Assembly (NCBI GenBank): GCA_964610165.1 | Contig: CAZSUZ010000004.1 | Location: forward strand, 1-61,587 | Direction of reading: 5' to 3' | Length of the DNA: 61,587 bases | Source: MFZZ01 sp964610165 | Lineage (GTDB): Bacteria; Patescibacteriota; Microgenomatia; UBA1406; GWC2-37-13 | Part shown: in pieces, positions 26,632 to 36,336 of the stretch | Layout: every line of letters begins with the position of its first letter | Numbering within the stretch: position 1 is the first letter of the stretch | Notes under the pieces: generated by a model | Told to the model about the DNA's origin: nothing | What the model saw: the letters and a program-made list of their open reading frames with translations, nothing else | Database searches by the model: none | Position numbers and translations under genes: made by a program

Positions 26632-27549
26632 ATGAAGCAGAAACATCCTGAGTATCAATATTTGGATCTTCTCAAAGATATTTTAGAAAATGGTATTTAT
26701 AAAGATGATAGGACAGGTACTGGAACTTACAGTGTGTTTGGCCGTCAGATAAGATTTGATCTTGCTAAGGGCTTTCCATTGCTTACAACTAAAAAAGTCT
26801 TCTTAAGAGGCATTATTCATGAGCTACTTTGGTTTTTAATGGGTGAACAGAATATAAAATATTTAGTAGATAATAATGTACACATATGGGATGATTGGCC
26901 ATATCGTTTTTATAAACAGTCATTAGAAAAAGAAAATAAGACGCCTCTAATTCAGTCAGAATTTATTGATCAAATTAAGGAGAATCATTCATTTGCTCAA
27001 AAATGGGGAAATCTTGGACCTGTCTATGGTGTCCAATGGCGTCATTGGAAAAAAACAGATGGTTCTGAAGTAGATCAAATAGCTGGTTTAATAGATCAAA
27101 TTAGGTCAAATCCTAACTCACGGAGGTTAATTGTGAGCGCTTGGAATGCAGCAGATATTGAAGAAATGGCTAAGGCTGGATTGCCACCTTGCCATACTAT
27201 TTTTCAATTTTATGTGTTAGATGGAAAATTATCCTGCCAGTTATATCAACGAAGTGCAGATATGTTTTTAGGAGTACCATTTAATATCGCTTCATACGCG
27301 CTTTTCACCTTAATGATTGCACATGTTACTGGATTAGAACCAGGCGATTTTGTACATACTTTTGGCGATGCACACATATACAAAAATCATATTGAGCAAG
27401 TTAAAGAGCAATTAAGTCGTGAACCTCGCCCATTTCCTACTATCGAGATTAATAAAAAAGTAAAAGATATTTTTTCATTTAAGTTTGAAGATATTATTCT
27501 TAAGGATTACAATCCCCATTCACCTATTAAAGCACCAGTTGCAGTGTAA
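26632..27549 (+). CDS. thyA: Thymidylate synthase (ThyA type)
   Basis: A 305-residue enzyme methylating dUMP to dTMP using methylene-tetrahydrofolate. It has the catalytic LPPCHTIFQFYV, the phosphate-binding SCQLYQRSADMFLGVPFNIA, and HIYKNHIEQ. The insertion between about residues 85 and 135 is as in the longer Lactobacillus-type enzymes. It lies 18 bases after dut and 2 bases before folA, which regenerates the folate that ThyA oxidises. Confidence 0.97.
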   Translation: MKQKHPEYQYLDLLKDILENGIYKDDRTGTGTYSVFGRQIRFDLAKGFPLLTTKKVFLRGIIHELLWFLMGEQNIKYLVDNNVHIWDDWPYRFYKQSLEKENKTPLIQSEFIDQIKENHSFAQKWGNLGPVYGVQWRHWKKTDGSEVDQIAGLIDQIRSNPNSRRLIVSAWNAADIEEMAKAGLPPCHTIFQFYVLDGKLSCQLYQRSADMFLGVPFNIASYALFTLMIAHVTGLEPGDFVHTFGDAHIYKNHIEQVKEQLSREPRPFPTIEINKKVKDIFSFKFEDIILKDYNPHSPIKAPVAV

Positions 27550-27551
27550 TT

Positions 27552-28040
27552 ATGAAAAAACCGTTAATTAGTATAGTTGTGGCAATAGCTGAAGGTAATA
27601 GAGCTATAGGAAGAGATAATAAACTTCCTTGGCATATACCAACAGATTTAAAACGATTTAAAGCAATTACATTAAATCATCCTATCATTATGGGTAGAAA
27701 AACTTTTGAATCTATTGGCCGTCCTCTATCCAATCGTACAAACATAATAATAACCAGAGATCTTCAATATCATGCTGAAAAATGTGTGATCGTGAACTCT
27801 CTTGCAGAAGCAATTTCTAAAGCTTCAGCAATTGATAAGCAGGAAATATTTATAATTGGTGGAGGAGAAATTTTTAAGCAAGCTTTACCTTATGTTGACA
27901 AGCTATATCTTACTTTAGTTAAAGGAAAAATAGATGGTGATGTGTTCTTCCCAGACTATAGTGAATTCAAAACAATACTAAGTCAATCTTCTTATAGTGA
28001 AAATGGCTTTGATTTTACTTTCCTAGATTTAGAAAAATGA
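27552..28040 (+). CDS. folA: Dihydrofolate reductase
   Basis: A 162-residue enzyme reducing dihydrofolate to tetrahydrofolate with NADPH. Motifs: AIGRDNKLPWHIPTDLKRFK with the catalytic Asp, IIMGRKTFESIGRPL, and the GGGEIF glycine motif. It completes the dTMP cycle with thyA. Stops with TGA, supporting the standard code. No clear intrinsic terminator follows. Confidence 0.97.
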   Translation: MKKPLISIVVAIAEGNRAIGRDNKLPWHIPTDLKRFKAITLNHPIIMGRKTFESIGRPLSNRTNIIITRDLQYHAEKCVIVNSLAEAISKASAIDKQEIFIIGGGEIFKQALPYVDKLYLTLVKGKIDGDVFFPDYSEFKTILSQSSYSENGFDFTFLDLEK

Positions 28041-28217
28041 AATTTAGTTATTAAAACAATCCAAAATACAAATGTCAAGATTTATGACATATTAGCTAAT
28101 TCCTTGTACTACGCCAATGAATTATTGAACAGTTATAGCTCTTAATTTTAAAAGGGGTCTTTAAAGGCAAATTTTAAGCATAGTTTAAAAATGCCTGTTT
28201 CTGATACAATGTAATGT

Positions 28218-29321
28218 ATGAATGCTCCAGTATTTGTATATGATCCAACAGCTACCGACGAACAAAGTAAAGTACGAGGTGTTGGAAGATATATGCAAAC
28301 AATGTACGAATATTTAAGTCCAGAGTTTAACTTCACTAAAAATATTGCAGAGATTCCACATACTCATATTTTTATAAATCCTTTTTTTAATCATCTACAA
28401 AAACCATTAACTTATAAAAAAATAGCTCGAAGACAAGTAGCCCTTATTCATGATGTTATTCCATTTAAATATCCAAAAGCTTTCCCAATAGGAATCAAGG
28501 GGACTCTCATGAAACTTTTAAATAATTGGACACTAAAAAATTATGACGTAATCGTAACTGATTCGGAAGAGAGTAAAAAAGGCATTGTTCAAATACTAAA
28601 AATCCCCCCAAATAAAATACGTGTAATATATGCCACAGTTCCTCACTTATTTCTTCCACATATTGATACCAGTCAAACACATCATCCATTTCACAAAGAA
28701 GAAAGTGGCACAGTTGCAGAATTTAGCAACATTACTGAAAGCCAATTTATGACAAATAATCTTAAAAATTTACAAGATTTTGTCCTTTATGTTGGAGATG
28801 CAACATGGAATAAAAACTTGATCAATTTAGCAAAGGCAGTGCAGATGGCAAACGTTATATGCGTTTGTGTTGGAAAGGTTTTTTCTCAAAAAGATATGCC
28901 TGCTAAACCAAATCCATGGCAACTGCCACTATATCAATTTTTAAAGATCGCAAAAACTGATAAACGATTTATTTTCCCTGGATACGTTTCAGATATTGAT
29001 TTACTTGCTTTATATAAAAAAGCAAAACTAAATATTCTCCCATCTTATGATGAAGGATTTGGACTTTCTTATATTGAAGCAGGTTACTTAAGTACCCCTT
29101 CTGTTCTTTCTAATACTCCAATATTTAAAGAAATCGCAAATAATGCTGCAATTTTTGCTAACCCCAATGACCCAAAAGATTTAGCAGAAAAAATTTCACA
29201 ATTATTCTATGACAAATTATTAAGAGAAAAACTGAGCGTTGAAGCTTTTACTCGGGCACAGGATTACAATCCTACCAATTTTAAAAATCAATGGCTTGAT
29301 TTAATTAGTAAACTGTCATAA
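28218..29321 (+). CDS. GT4-family glycosyltransferase
   Basis: A 367-residue GT-B fold enzyme. The C-terminal half has FVLYVGDATWNKNL (sugar-nucleotide domain start) and the family signature PSYDEGFGLSYIEAG with the two spaced Glu residues. The N-terminal half has the acceptor-domain pattern ALIHDVIPFKYP. It probably transfers a sugar to a surface glycan or lipid. TACAAT (28205-28210) ends 7 bases before the ATG. Donor and acceptor cannot be read from sequence. Confidence 0.88.
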   Translation: MNAPVFVYDPTATDEQSKVRGVGRYMQTMYEYLSPEFNFTKNIAEIPHTHIFINPFFNHLQKPLTYKKIARRQVALIHDVIPFKYPKAFPIGIKGTLMKLLNNWTLKNYDVIVTDSEESKKGIVQILKIPPNKIRVIYATVPHLFLPHIDTSQTHHPFHKEESGTVAEFSNITESQFMTNNLKNLQDFVLYVGDATWNKNLINLAKAVQMANVICVCVGKVFSQKDMPAKPNPWQLPLYQFLKIAKTDKRFIFPGYVSDIDLLALYKKAKLNILPSYDEGFGLSYIEAGYLSTPSVLSNTPIFKEIANNAAIFANPNDPKDLAEKISQLFYDKLLREKLSVEAFTRAQDYNPTNFKNQWLDLISKLS

Positions 29322-29327
29322 AAATCT

Positions 29328-29540
29328 ATGATTGATCTTCAAACTTATATTTATTTGTCAATTATGTACCTTTTGTTTATGCACCTTGCCCTCTCGTCTA
29401 CCCGTGAGTTCCAACATTTTATTAATATTGGCCTTTTTGTACTTGGTGGAATAATTGGTTATAGTGTTGATTCATACATAACAGGTTTTGTTTTTGCAGC
29501 TGTTATGCATTTTATTTTCTGGTCAAAAGGAAGTGATTAA
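29328..29540 (+). CDS. Small two-helix membrane protein
   Basis: A 70-residue protein with two or three hydrophobic segments (about 6-22, 31-47, 50-65) and few charges. It lies 6 bases after the glycosyltransferase gene and probably shares its transcript. Its stop overlaps the end of the convergent tatD gene by 4 bases. No family recognised. Confidence 0.6.
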   Translation: MIDLQTYIYLSIMYLLFMHLALSSTREFQHFINIGLFVLGGIIGYSVDSYITGFVFAAVMHFIFWSKGSD

Positions 29541-30364
29541 GCAATATTAAATAATTGCTTAGCATTCTCTGTAGTTTGATTAATTAATTTTTCAACTTCT
29601 ATATTTCTTAATTTTGCAACAGTTTCTGCAATAATTTTAATATTTGAAGGATTATTTGGATACTTTTTTTGAGTACGAAGCGGTTCTGGTAATAAAAAGG
29701 GGCTATCTGTTTCTAAAACTAACAAATCATCTGGAACAGATTTAATAAACTCTTGTTTTTCTGGGAAATAGGTAATATCACCATCTACTCCGATAAAAAT
29801 GTTATGCTCTTTGGCAAAAATTAATAATTCATTTATTGGTTCACAACAATGGAGTACAGTTTTACCTTTTAATTTATCATCCCACAGTTCTTTTACTATT
29901 GGAATTACATCGTCAATCGCTTCACGATTATGTAAAATTAAACTTTTATCATATTCAATTGCAAGTAACATTTGTTTTCTAAACAACTCTTTTTGTAGAT
30001 TTATAAAAGCTCCATCAACATTATATTCTTCATAAACAGTTTCATCGTATACATGTCTATCCATTCCAATTTCTCCAACTGCTTTTACCTTTGGTTCCTG
30101 TAATAACTGTTTAATCTCATTTAATTCTGAATCTACTGTAATATCATCACGTTTTAATAATTTATATACATGATGTGGATGAATGCCAACAGCAGCAAAA
30201 ATCCAATCATATTGGTTTGCAATTTCAATTCCATCTCTTGAAGTCTTCACGTCCGTTCCAGGAATAAGTATATTTGTTATCCCCTCCGCTTTTGCATTCA
30301 CAATAACTTCTGGTACTATTTTTTTGAAAGCTTTAAAGTTGAGGTGGCAGTGTGTATCAAACAT
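29537..30364 (-). CDS. tatD: TatD-family metal-dependent hydrolase
   Basis: A 275-residue TIM-barrel hydrolase. Metal-binding motifs are present: FDTHCHLN at the N-terminus, GIHPH, the Glu in VGEIGMD, ILHNRE, the Cys-rich LHCCEP where many relatives have His-Cys-Phe, and LETDSPFLLP near the end. Family members are DNases or act in tRNA/nucleic-acid quality control. TATAAT (30377-30372) ends 7 bases before the ATG. Confidence 0.9.
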   Translation of the reverse strand: MFDTHCHLNFKAFKKIVPEVIVNAKAEGITNILIPGTDVKTSRDGIEIANQYDWIFAAVGIHPHHVYKLLKRDDITVDSELNEIKQLLQEPKVKAVGEIGMDRHVYDETVYEEYNVDGAFINLQKELFRKQMLLAIEYDKSLILHNREAIDDVIPIVKELWDDKLKGKTVLHCCEPINELLIFAKEHNIFIGVDGDITYFPEKQEFIKSVPDDLLVLETDSPFLLPEPLRTQKKYPNNPSNIKIIAETVAKLRNIEVEKLINQTTENAKQLFNIA

Positions 30365-30486
30365 AAATGAAATTATAAACCAATTATTATAAATATAATT
30401 TTATAAAGTATATATCATTACTAATCCTATTTGAGAATTTTAAACTAGAACTTCACACTATTTAAAAATTAGGTATACTGTACTCA

Positions 30487-30936
30487 ATGACAATCTTTAT
30501 TGGTGCAGATCATCGAGGGTATCATTTAAAAGACAAACTTATTGAGTATCTTCAATCAAAAGATATTCGTGTAGAAGATTTAGGAAACTACGAATATAAT
30601 CCTCAAGATGATTTTCCTGTCTATGCTAATAAAGTTGCTGAAGCAGTTCTTCAAAATCCTGAACAGTATATTGGGATTGTTATCTGTGGTTCGGGTGCCG
30701 GTGTCTGTATTGCTGCAAATAGATATAAAGGTATTTATTCAGCAATTGCACTTAATCCAGAGCAAATAAAAAGTGCCCGATCACATGACCATATAAATGT
30801 ACTTGCTCTAGCTTCTGATCATATCACAGAAGAACAAGCTCAAGAATTTGTAGATATATTTATTGCTACAGAACCAAATACCCAGCATAAATATGTTAAA
30901 CGCCTTCAAATGCTAGATGAAGACAAAAAATATTAA
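30487..30936 (+). CDS. rpiB: Ribose-5-phosphate isomerase B
   Basis: A 149-residue RpiB/LacAB-type isomerase interconverting ribose 5-phosphate and ribulose 5-phosphate. Motifs: IGADHRGYHLKDKL at the N-terminus, the phosphate/catalytic loop CGSGAGVCIAANRYKG and the SAxSHDHINVLALAS region. TATACT (30474-30479) ends 7 bases before the ATG. It pairs functionally with the epimerase-like gene at 36337 in a minimal pentose phosphate route. Confidence 0.95.
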   Translation: MTIFIGADHRGYHLKDKLIEYLQSKDIRVEDLGNYEYNPQDDFPVYANKVAEAVLQNPEQYIGIVICGSGAGVCIAANRYKGIYSAIALNPEQIKSARSHDHINVLALASDHITEEQAQEFVDIFIATEPNTQHKYVKRLQMLDEDKKY

Positions 30937-32018
30937 TTTATTGTATATAAACTTCCTTTTTTAACAATAATTCCTTGAATTTCTAATCCTGACAATATAG
31001 TCAGGATTTTAAATATTGGAATATTAATAGTTCTGGCAATATCATCAGTATCATAAGGTTCCTTTAATAATAATTTATAAATCAATTGTTCTTCTTTTGT
31101 TAAAGAATCAATATTTATATTCTCATTTACTTTTTTTGATGTTAATGAATACTCTTCCAAAATGTCATCTGATTTTGTAACAAGTTTTGCGCCTTCTTTT
31201 AACAATAAATTCGGAGCTTCAGATAGGTCTGAAGTAATAGGTGCTGGTGGTGCAAAAACATCTTTTCCTTGTTGTGCTGCATATCGAGCGGTTATCAGTG
31301 AACCTGAATCTTTTAATCCTTCAGCGACTAGTATACCTTTAGAAAGACCAGAAATTAATCGATTTCTTTGTACAAATAATCCAGGTTGAGCCTGCATATT
31401 TGGTGGAAATTCTGAAATAATTAATCCATTATTGTCAATTATTCTTTTAAACAAAGATCTATTAGCAGCAGGATACATCATATTTACTCCGCATCCAAGA
31501 AAGGCTATCGTTCTTCCTTCAGCATCCAATGCAGCCGTATGCGCAACTGCATCCACTCCTAAAGCTAAACCAGAAACAATCACTAGGCCTTGTTGAGCCA
31601 ACTCGTAAGCAAATTTTCTTGTAACTTGCTCCCCATAAATAGTTGGCTTTCTTGTTCCAACAATAGCTATATACAAATCAGACTCAAAATTATAATTTGA
31701 GATATCACCTTTAATATACAGACATATTGGTGGATCAGGAATTTCAAGAAGTGCTTTAGGAAATAAAACATCTTCGCGAGTTAACACAGTTATATTGTTA
31801 TCTTTAATCATTTGAATTTCTTTTTGCATATCAAATGAATTTCTAAATGAAATAAATTTTTCGGCTAAAGATTTTCCAAGTAATTGAATAAGTGTAGTTG
31901 AATCTGCAGTATAAGCGCACTCTGCAGATTTAAAATGTGTTAGTAGATTGCTAAATATTGCAGGCCCAATACCTTCCATATATGAAAAGGTTATACATGC
32001 AAATAGGGATTTTGACAT
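30933..32018 (-). CDS. dprA: DNA-processing protein DprA
   Basis: A 361-residue protein: N-terminal helical domain, central Rossmann fold with the family motif IVGTRKPTIYG and VSGLALGVDAVAHTAAL, then ISEFPP, RNRLISGLS and the C-terminal winged helix (about 295-361). DprA loads RecA on incoming single-stranded DNA in natural transformation; with the pilus block in this window, DNA uptake is plausible. TATTCT (32030-32025) ends 6 bases before the ATG. Overlaps the end of rpiB by 4 bases. Confidence 0.95.
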   Translation of the reverse strand: MSKSLFACITFSYMEGIGPAIFSNLLTHFKSAECAYTADSTTLIQLLGKSLAEKFISFRNSFDMQKEIQMIKDNNITVLTREDVLFPKALLEIPDPPICLYIKGDISNYNFESDLYIAIVGTRKPTIYGEQVTRKFAYELAQQGLVIVSGLALGVDAVAHTAALDAEGRTIAFLGCGVNMMYPAANRSLFKRIIDNNGLIISEFPPNMQAQPGLFVQRNRLISGLSKGILVAEGLKDSGSLITARYAAQQGKDVFAPPAPITSDLSEAPNLLLKEGAKLVTKSDDILEEYSLTSKKVNENINIDSLTKEEQLIYKLLLKEPYDTDDIARTINIPIFKILTILSGLEIQGIIVKKGSLYTIN

Positions 32019-32115
32019 ATATAAAGAATAGCATAAATGATGTAATTACATATCTTTTAATAAGACTTATCTAATATGTATTGATTCAAATACAAACAAG
32101 GGGTATAGTATCTTT

Positions 32116-33360
32116 ATGAAAATTACTTCACTCAAAGCGATTGAAATCTTAGATTCTCGCGGAAAACCAACTGTACGAACCTTTGTTACTCTCGATGATC
32201 ATTCTGTTCATTCAGCATCGGTTCCTTCTGGCGCTTCTACTGGTTCTCATGAAGCTTTAGAACTTCGGGATGGAGATACAACTAAACATTTAGGTCAAGG
32301 CGTTTTAAAAGCAGTTCAGAATGTAAATACCACAATTGCAAAAGAAATTGTTGGAATGGACGTTAGTAATCCAAGAACAATTGATGAAAAAATGCTTACT
32401 CTTGATGGAACTGAACACAAATCTAATTTAGGCGCAAATGCAATTCTTTCTGTATCTTTAGCAGTACATCGTGCTGCTGCACATGAGAAAAAGTTGCCTC
32501 TCTGGAAGTATATCAACACATATTATTTTGCTGATAGAAAGCCTTCTTTCCCACAATTAATGGTAAATGTAGTAAATGGTGGAAAGCATGCAGGATGGAA
32601 TTTTGATATCCAAGAATTTATGATAATTCCCGCAACTAATAAACCCTCAGAGTCTGTTAGGATTGCTGCAGAAATATTTCAGCAGATCGGGAAAAATTTA
32701 AAGAAAAAAAATCTTTCAGCTTTAGTTGGTGATGAAGGTGGATATTCACCAGCACTATCATCAAATGAAGAAGTATTTCAACTCATAGAAGAATCTGCAA
32801 AACAGCTTGGATATGATAGAAATAAAGACTATATGTTTGCAGTTGATGTTGCATCAACGGAGTTTTATGAAGAGGGTAAATATATTCTTAAAAAAACCAA
32901 TGAATCAAAAACTTCAGAAGAAATGATCAAATTCTATTCTGAAATTGGCCAAAAATATAATATTCAATCGTTTGAAGATCCATTTGCTGAAGATGATTGG
33001 AACACATTTACAACATTTACCAAAATGGCTGAACAATTTAAGTTTATGGTTGTTGGTGATGATTTACTTGTTACCAATCCACAACGAATTAAAAAAGCTA
33101 TCGATGAAAAAGCTGCAAACGCTGTTCTTGTAAAATTAAATCAAATTGGCTCTGTTACAGAAACAGTTGATGCAATTAAGATGGCTATTGAGGCAGGTTG
33201 GAAATTTATTATTTCCCATCGTTCTGGAGAAACAGAAGATACCTTTATAGCAGACTTTGCATACGGAAGTGGTGCAGATATGATTAAAACAGGCTCTATG
33301 TCGCGTAGTGAACGTTTAGCTAAATATAATAGATTGATAGAAATTGAATCTGCAGTGTAA
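32116..33360 (+). CDS. eno: Enolase
   Basis: A 414-residue glycolytic enzyme converting 2-phosphoglycerate to phosphoenolpyruvate. Motifs: EILDSRGKPTVR, the loop SGASTGSHEA, the metal ligands Asp in AVDVAST, Glu in FEDPFAEDDW and Asp in VVGDDLLVTN, the catalytic Lys in LVKLNQIG, and the signature SHRSGETEDTFIADFA. TATAGT (32104-32109) ends 6 bases before the ATG. The product of the nearby gpmA is its substrate. Confidence 0.97.
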   Translation: MKITSLKAIEILDSRGKPTVRTFVTLDDHSVHSASVPSGASTGSHEALELRDGDTTKHLGQGVLKAVQNVNTTIAKEIVGMDVSNPRTIDEKMLTLDGTEHKSNLGANAILSVSLAVHRAAAHEKKLPLWKYINTYYFADRKPSFPQLMVNVVNGGKHAGWNFDIQEFMIIPATNKPSESVRIAAEIFQQIGKNLKKKNLSALVGDEGGYSPALSSNEEVFQLIEESAKQLGYDRNKDYMFAVDVASTEFYEEGKYILKKTNESKTSEEMIKFYSEIGQKYNIQSFEDPFAEDDWNTFTTFTKMAEQFKFMVVGDDLLVTNPQRIKKAIDEKAANAVLVKLNQIGSVTETVDAIKMAIEAGWKFIISHRSGETEDTFIADFAYGSGADMIKTGSMSRSERLAKYNRLIEIESAV

Positions 33361-33414
33361 TTTTTCTATTATCACTTGAAAGCTACACAAAAATAAAGGT
33401 AAAATAAATTGTTT

Positions 33415-34050
33415 ATGAAATATCTATTATCCTTCTTTGTATTTTTATTCCTTACAACATCTCAAGTTTATGCTGTGCCAGCAACTCTTTCATTTGATCC
33501 TAGTGATATAAAAATTAAGAATGGTCAAGAAATACAAGTCAATATTAATATGTTTACTGGAAATGAGGCTGTAGCATCAACAGATATAATGATTAATTAT
33601 GATAAATCATTGCTTGAACCAATCCCAAATTCAACTAAAAATGGAACTATTTTCCAAACTATTGATACAAAAATTATCTCTCCTGGAAAACTTTATATAT
33701 ACGGTGTCCAAGAAAATAAGAACGAATTTGTAAAAGCACAAGGAACAGTCGCGACTGTTTCATTTAAGACATTAAAAGCAGGAACAACACAACTTAGTTT
33801 CGACTGTAATCCAGTAATTAAAAATACCTCACAAATTATTAAAGGTTCAGATTCATTTCAAAATATTATTAGCTGCCCCTCAACTATTGCTCACATAAGC
33901 TCTATTTCTATTGCAGAAGGTACTGTGTTAGGCGCCTATGCAGATACTTATGGTAAGTTAAATACATATACTGCAATATTTGGCATCTTAGTTGCTGTTT
34001 TTACTTTTTTTGTATTTCTTAAATATCAACGTTTAAAAAAAAATATTTAA
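33415..34050 (+). CDS. Cohesin-domain surface protein
   Basis: A 211-residue protein with a signal peptide (residues 1-20, ending QVYA), a cohesin-like beta-sandwich (about 22-150; LSFDPSDIKIKNGQEIQVNI, then AVASTDIMINYDKSLLEP and GTVATVSFKTL) and a C-terminal membrane helix followed by basic residues. Cohesins bind dockerins or act as scaffold modules; one half-dockerin is present in the hydrolase at 38606-40285. The ATG at 33415 is preferred over an upstream TTG: TTGAAA-18-TAAAAT ends 9 bases before it. Followed after 1 base by the next surface protein. Confidence 0.78.
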   Translation: MKYLLSFFVFLFLTTSQVYAVPATLSFDPSDIKIKNGQEIQVNINMFTGNEAVASTDIMINYDKSLLEPIPNSTKNGTIFQTIDTKIISPGKLYIYGVQENKNEFVKAQGTVATVSFKTLKAGTTQLSFDCNPVIKNTSQIIKGSDSFQNIISCPSTIAHISSISIAEGTVLGAYADTYGKLNTYTAIFGILVAVFTFFVFLKYQRLKKNI

Positions 34051-34051
34051 T

Positions 34052-35575
34052 ATGAAGACGGCAACTGTTTTAAAGCAAAATCTTACTAAAAAACAAAAGA
34101 TTATAATAGGATCTGTGCTTGCAGTTCCGGTTATTCTTGGCATCATTTATGGGATATTCATATTACTCCAACAATCCGCTATCACTTCCAGAGCCAATGA
34201 TGGGGCTCCATCTAATGTTATTATTGAACCCGCTGAAGATAACACAGTTAAAGTACAATGGAATACTGGTGTAGAAACCTCAGCAATTGTAGAATATGGA
34301 ACAAGTGCTAATGCTGCTTCTATGACTAAAGTTGCTATTTCAGAAGCAACTTCAACTAATCATAGCGTAAATATTAATGAATTAGAACCTGGTACTTATT
34401 ACTTTCAGATTCGCGTAGGTGATACTGTTTACGATAATAATGGTATATTTTGGACCTTTACAGTCGAAGATCCAAATGCTGTGACACCCGAACCTTCGCC
34501 AAACGAAGATATATCTATTGTTCCAACACCAACTCAAGAAGCTAGTCCATCAGCAACAATTGAACCATCACCAAGCGAAGATATAACCCCAAGTGTTGAT
34601 CCACTTTCGTCTGTTTGTTCATCTACAGATTGTTCTCAAATTCAAAGTAATTTAGGATCACTTTGTACTACACAAGACTATTTAAAATGCATTTTTACAA
34701 ATGGCTCAACAAGCTCCGCAACACCTACTGTGACAAAGACACCTACTCCTACAGGGAATACTGCAGCAACACCTACTAATGCAACTAGTTCAACTGTAGT
34801 AAGTACTGGTCTTAAAAAATTCTGTAAGCCAACTTATTTTCAGGCTAATAGTTGCTCTTCTTGGAATTGGTCACCAATGTCTGATATTGATGATCTCTGC
34901 ACTGATACATTTACAAAATATTTTGTCCAGTGTAAAAATACAAGTTTTACTTCAACTGGTTCCGCAACTTGGTATTGTAATAAGACAGTAACTTCATCCG
35001 ACTTAACATTACCATGCGATAATGCACCTACACCTGCTGCCGGGCAAAAAATATACTGCCGAGTTCGTGCAGAAACTGCAGCTGGAGGAACAGTTAACGC
35101 GACAGAATGGATTTATAAAGAATCTACCTGCCCATCATATAATTCTGGCAATATTCAAGATTGTGAAATTCCTTATTTACAATCTAACAATTGTCGTTCC
35201 TGGATATGGGGATTGAATAATAGTACTAATCCAACATGTGCTGCTGCATTTTCAAAATATTTCTTTCAGTGTACAGATAATGGAAACTTTGCTATGTTAA
35301 CAACAACACCTACTCCTCGCTGGTGGTTTTGTAATACTACATCAGAAGATCATTTCTTAGGATTACCATGTTATAACGCACCAACACCTGCAGATGGTGC
35401 CGAGATTACCTGTCGTGTACGTGCGGAAGATTCTTATGGAGGCGATGATCATTCAACTGCATGGGTTTCAAGAACTGACACTTGCCCAACATCAACACCA
35501 ACACCTTCAATAACAGCTACTCCGACACTCACCCATACACCAACACCTACATTCACACCAACTCCAACACCATAA
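34052..35575 (+). CDS. Surface protein with Fn3-like domain, two Cys-rich repeats and TPTP tail
   Basis: A 507-residue protein: N-terminal membrane helix (about 18-40), an Fn3/phosphatase-N-like domain (about 52-145, with GTYYFQIRVGD), a Thr/Ser/Pro linker, then two related repeats of about 110 residues (about 252-365 and 370-485). Each repeat shows C-x-W-x-W near its start, an FVQC or FFQC turn, WYCN or WWFCN, NAPTPA-G and CRVRAE with conserved cysteines, suggesting disulfide-stabilised folds. It ends in repeated Thr-Pro. Likely a cell-wall-spanning or glycosylated adhesin, cotranscribed with the cohesin gene. Confidence 0.75.
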   Translation: MKTATVLKQNLTKKQKIIIGSVLAVPVILGIIYGIFILLQQSAITSRANDGAPSNVIIEPAEDNTVKVQWNTGVETSAIVEYGTSANAASMTKVAISEATSTNHSVNINELEPGTYYFQIRVGDTVYDNNGIFWTFTVEDPNAVTPEPSPNEDISIVPTPTQEASPSATIEPSPSEDITPSVDPLSSVCSSTDCSQIQSNLGSLCTTQDYLKCIFTNGSTSSATPTVTKTPTPTGNTAATPTNATSSTVVSTGLKKFCKPTYFQANSCSSWNWSPMSDIDDLCTDTFTKYFVQCKNTSFTSTGSATWYCNKTVTSSDLTLPCDNAPTPAAGQKIYCRVRAETAAGGTVNATEWIYKESTCPSYNSGNIQDCEIPYLQSNNCRSWIWGLNNSTNPTCAAAFSKYFFQCTDNGNFAMLTTTPTPRWWFCNTTSEDHFLGLPCYNAPTPADGAEITCRVRAEDSYGGDDHSTAWVSRTDTCPTSTPTPSITATPTLTHTPTPTFTPTPTP

Positions 35576-35595
35576 AGATACATACTATTTACATC

Positions 35596-35624
35596 TTGAA
35601 CTCAAATAAATATCATGGTACGAT
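35596..35624 (+). promoter_or_regulatory. Promoter of phosphoglycerate mutase gene
   Basis: TTGAAC (35596-35601), 17-base spacer, TACGAT (35619-35624), then 8 bases to the ATG at 35633. It decides between two in-frame ATG codons. Confidence 0.6.
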
Positions 35625-35632
35625 TGACGCAT

Positions 35633-36265
35633 ATGGCTCAACTAATTTTGGTTAGACATGGACAATCTGAATGGAATGCTAAAGGATTATGGACAGGCTG
35701 GAATGATATTGATTTAAATGATAAAGGAAGAATTGAAGCTCAAAATGCTGCAGAAAAAATTGAAGATATTAAAATTGATAAAGCTTATACTTCGGACTTA
35801 AAACGAGCTCAACAAACTCTTCACGAAATATTAAAAAGACTTAAAATTCATAATTTACCAACAATTATTGCTCCAGAGTTAAAGGAAAGAAATTATGGCG
35901 ATTTGGCCGGTAAAAACAAATGGAAAGTTAAAGAACAGTATGGCGAAGAACAATTTATGAAATGGCGTCGAAGTTGGGACTATCCAATTCCAAATGGTGA
36001 AAGTTTAAAAGATGTTTATAATCGAGTACTTCCATATTACCAAAAACATATTCTGCCTGAACTTAAAAAAAATAAAAATATTTTAATCGCTGCACATGGT
36101 AATAGTCTTCGTGCCTTAGTTAAATTATTGGATAATATTTCTGACGAAGAAATTCCGAAATTAGAGATTGGTACAGGAGAAGTATATGTCTATCAGATAG
36201 ATGAAAAAGGTAAAGTTACTTTTAAAGAAATACGTGCAGTAAATGAAGAAAAACATAACGTTTAA
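35633..36265 (+). CDS. gpmA: 2,3-bisphosphoglycerate-dependent phosphoglycerate mutase
   Basis: A 210-residue histidine-phosphatase-fold enzyme converting 3- to 2-phosphoglycerate. LVRHGQSEWN contains the phosphorylated His, ERNYGDLAGKNK and the MKWRRSWDYPIPNGESL region are typical of GpmA rather than other superfamily members, and AAHGNSLRAL holds the second His. I chose the second ATG because the promoter's -10 box overlaps the upstream ATG region. Sits downstream of eno, separated by two surface genes. Confidence 0.93.
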   Translation: MAQLILVRHGQSEWNAKGLWTGWNDIDLNDKGRIEAQNAAEKIEDIKIDKAYTSDLKRAQQTLHEILKRLKIHNLPTIIAPELKERNYGDLAGKNKWKVKEQYGEEQFMKWRRSWDYPIPNGESLKDVYNRVLPYYQKHILPELKKNKNILIAAHGNSLRALVKLLDNISDEEIPKLEIGTGEVYVYQIDEKGKVTFKEIRAVNEEKHNV

Positions 36266-36336
36266 GATAATTCACCCTTCTTTATTTTATATCCATCAAA
36301 GTAAGTCCCAGTATAAGAATCTGATACAATAACAAC

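Noticed and set aside
28073..28089. TGTCA/TGACA inverted repeat after folA as a terminator
   Set aside because: The stem is only 5 bp and no T-run follows; too weak to call.
35480..35572. The Thr-Pro coding repeat as a tandem-repeat or CRISPR-like array
   Set aside because: It is in frame, codes for a low-complexity stalk and has no spacers.
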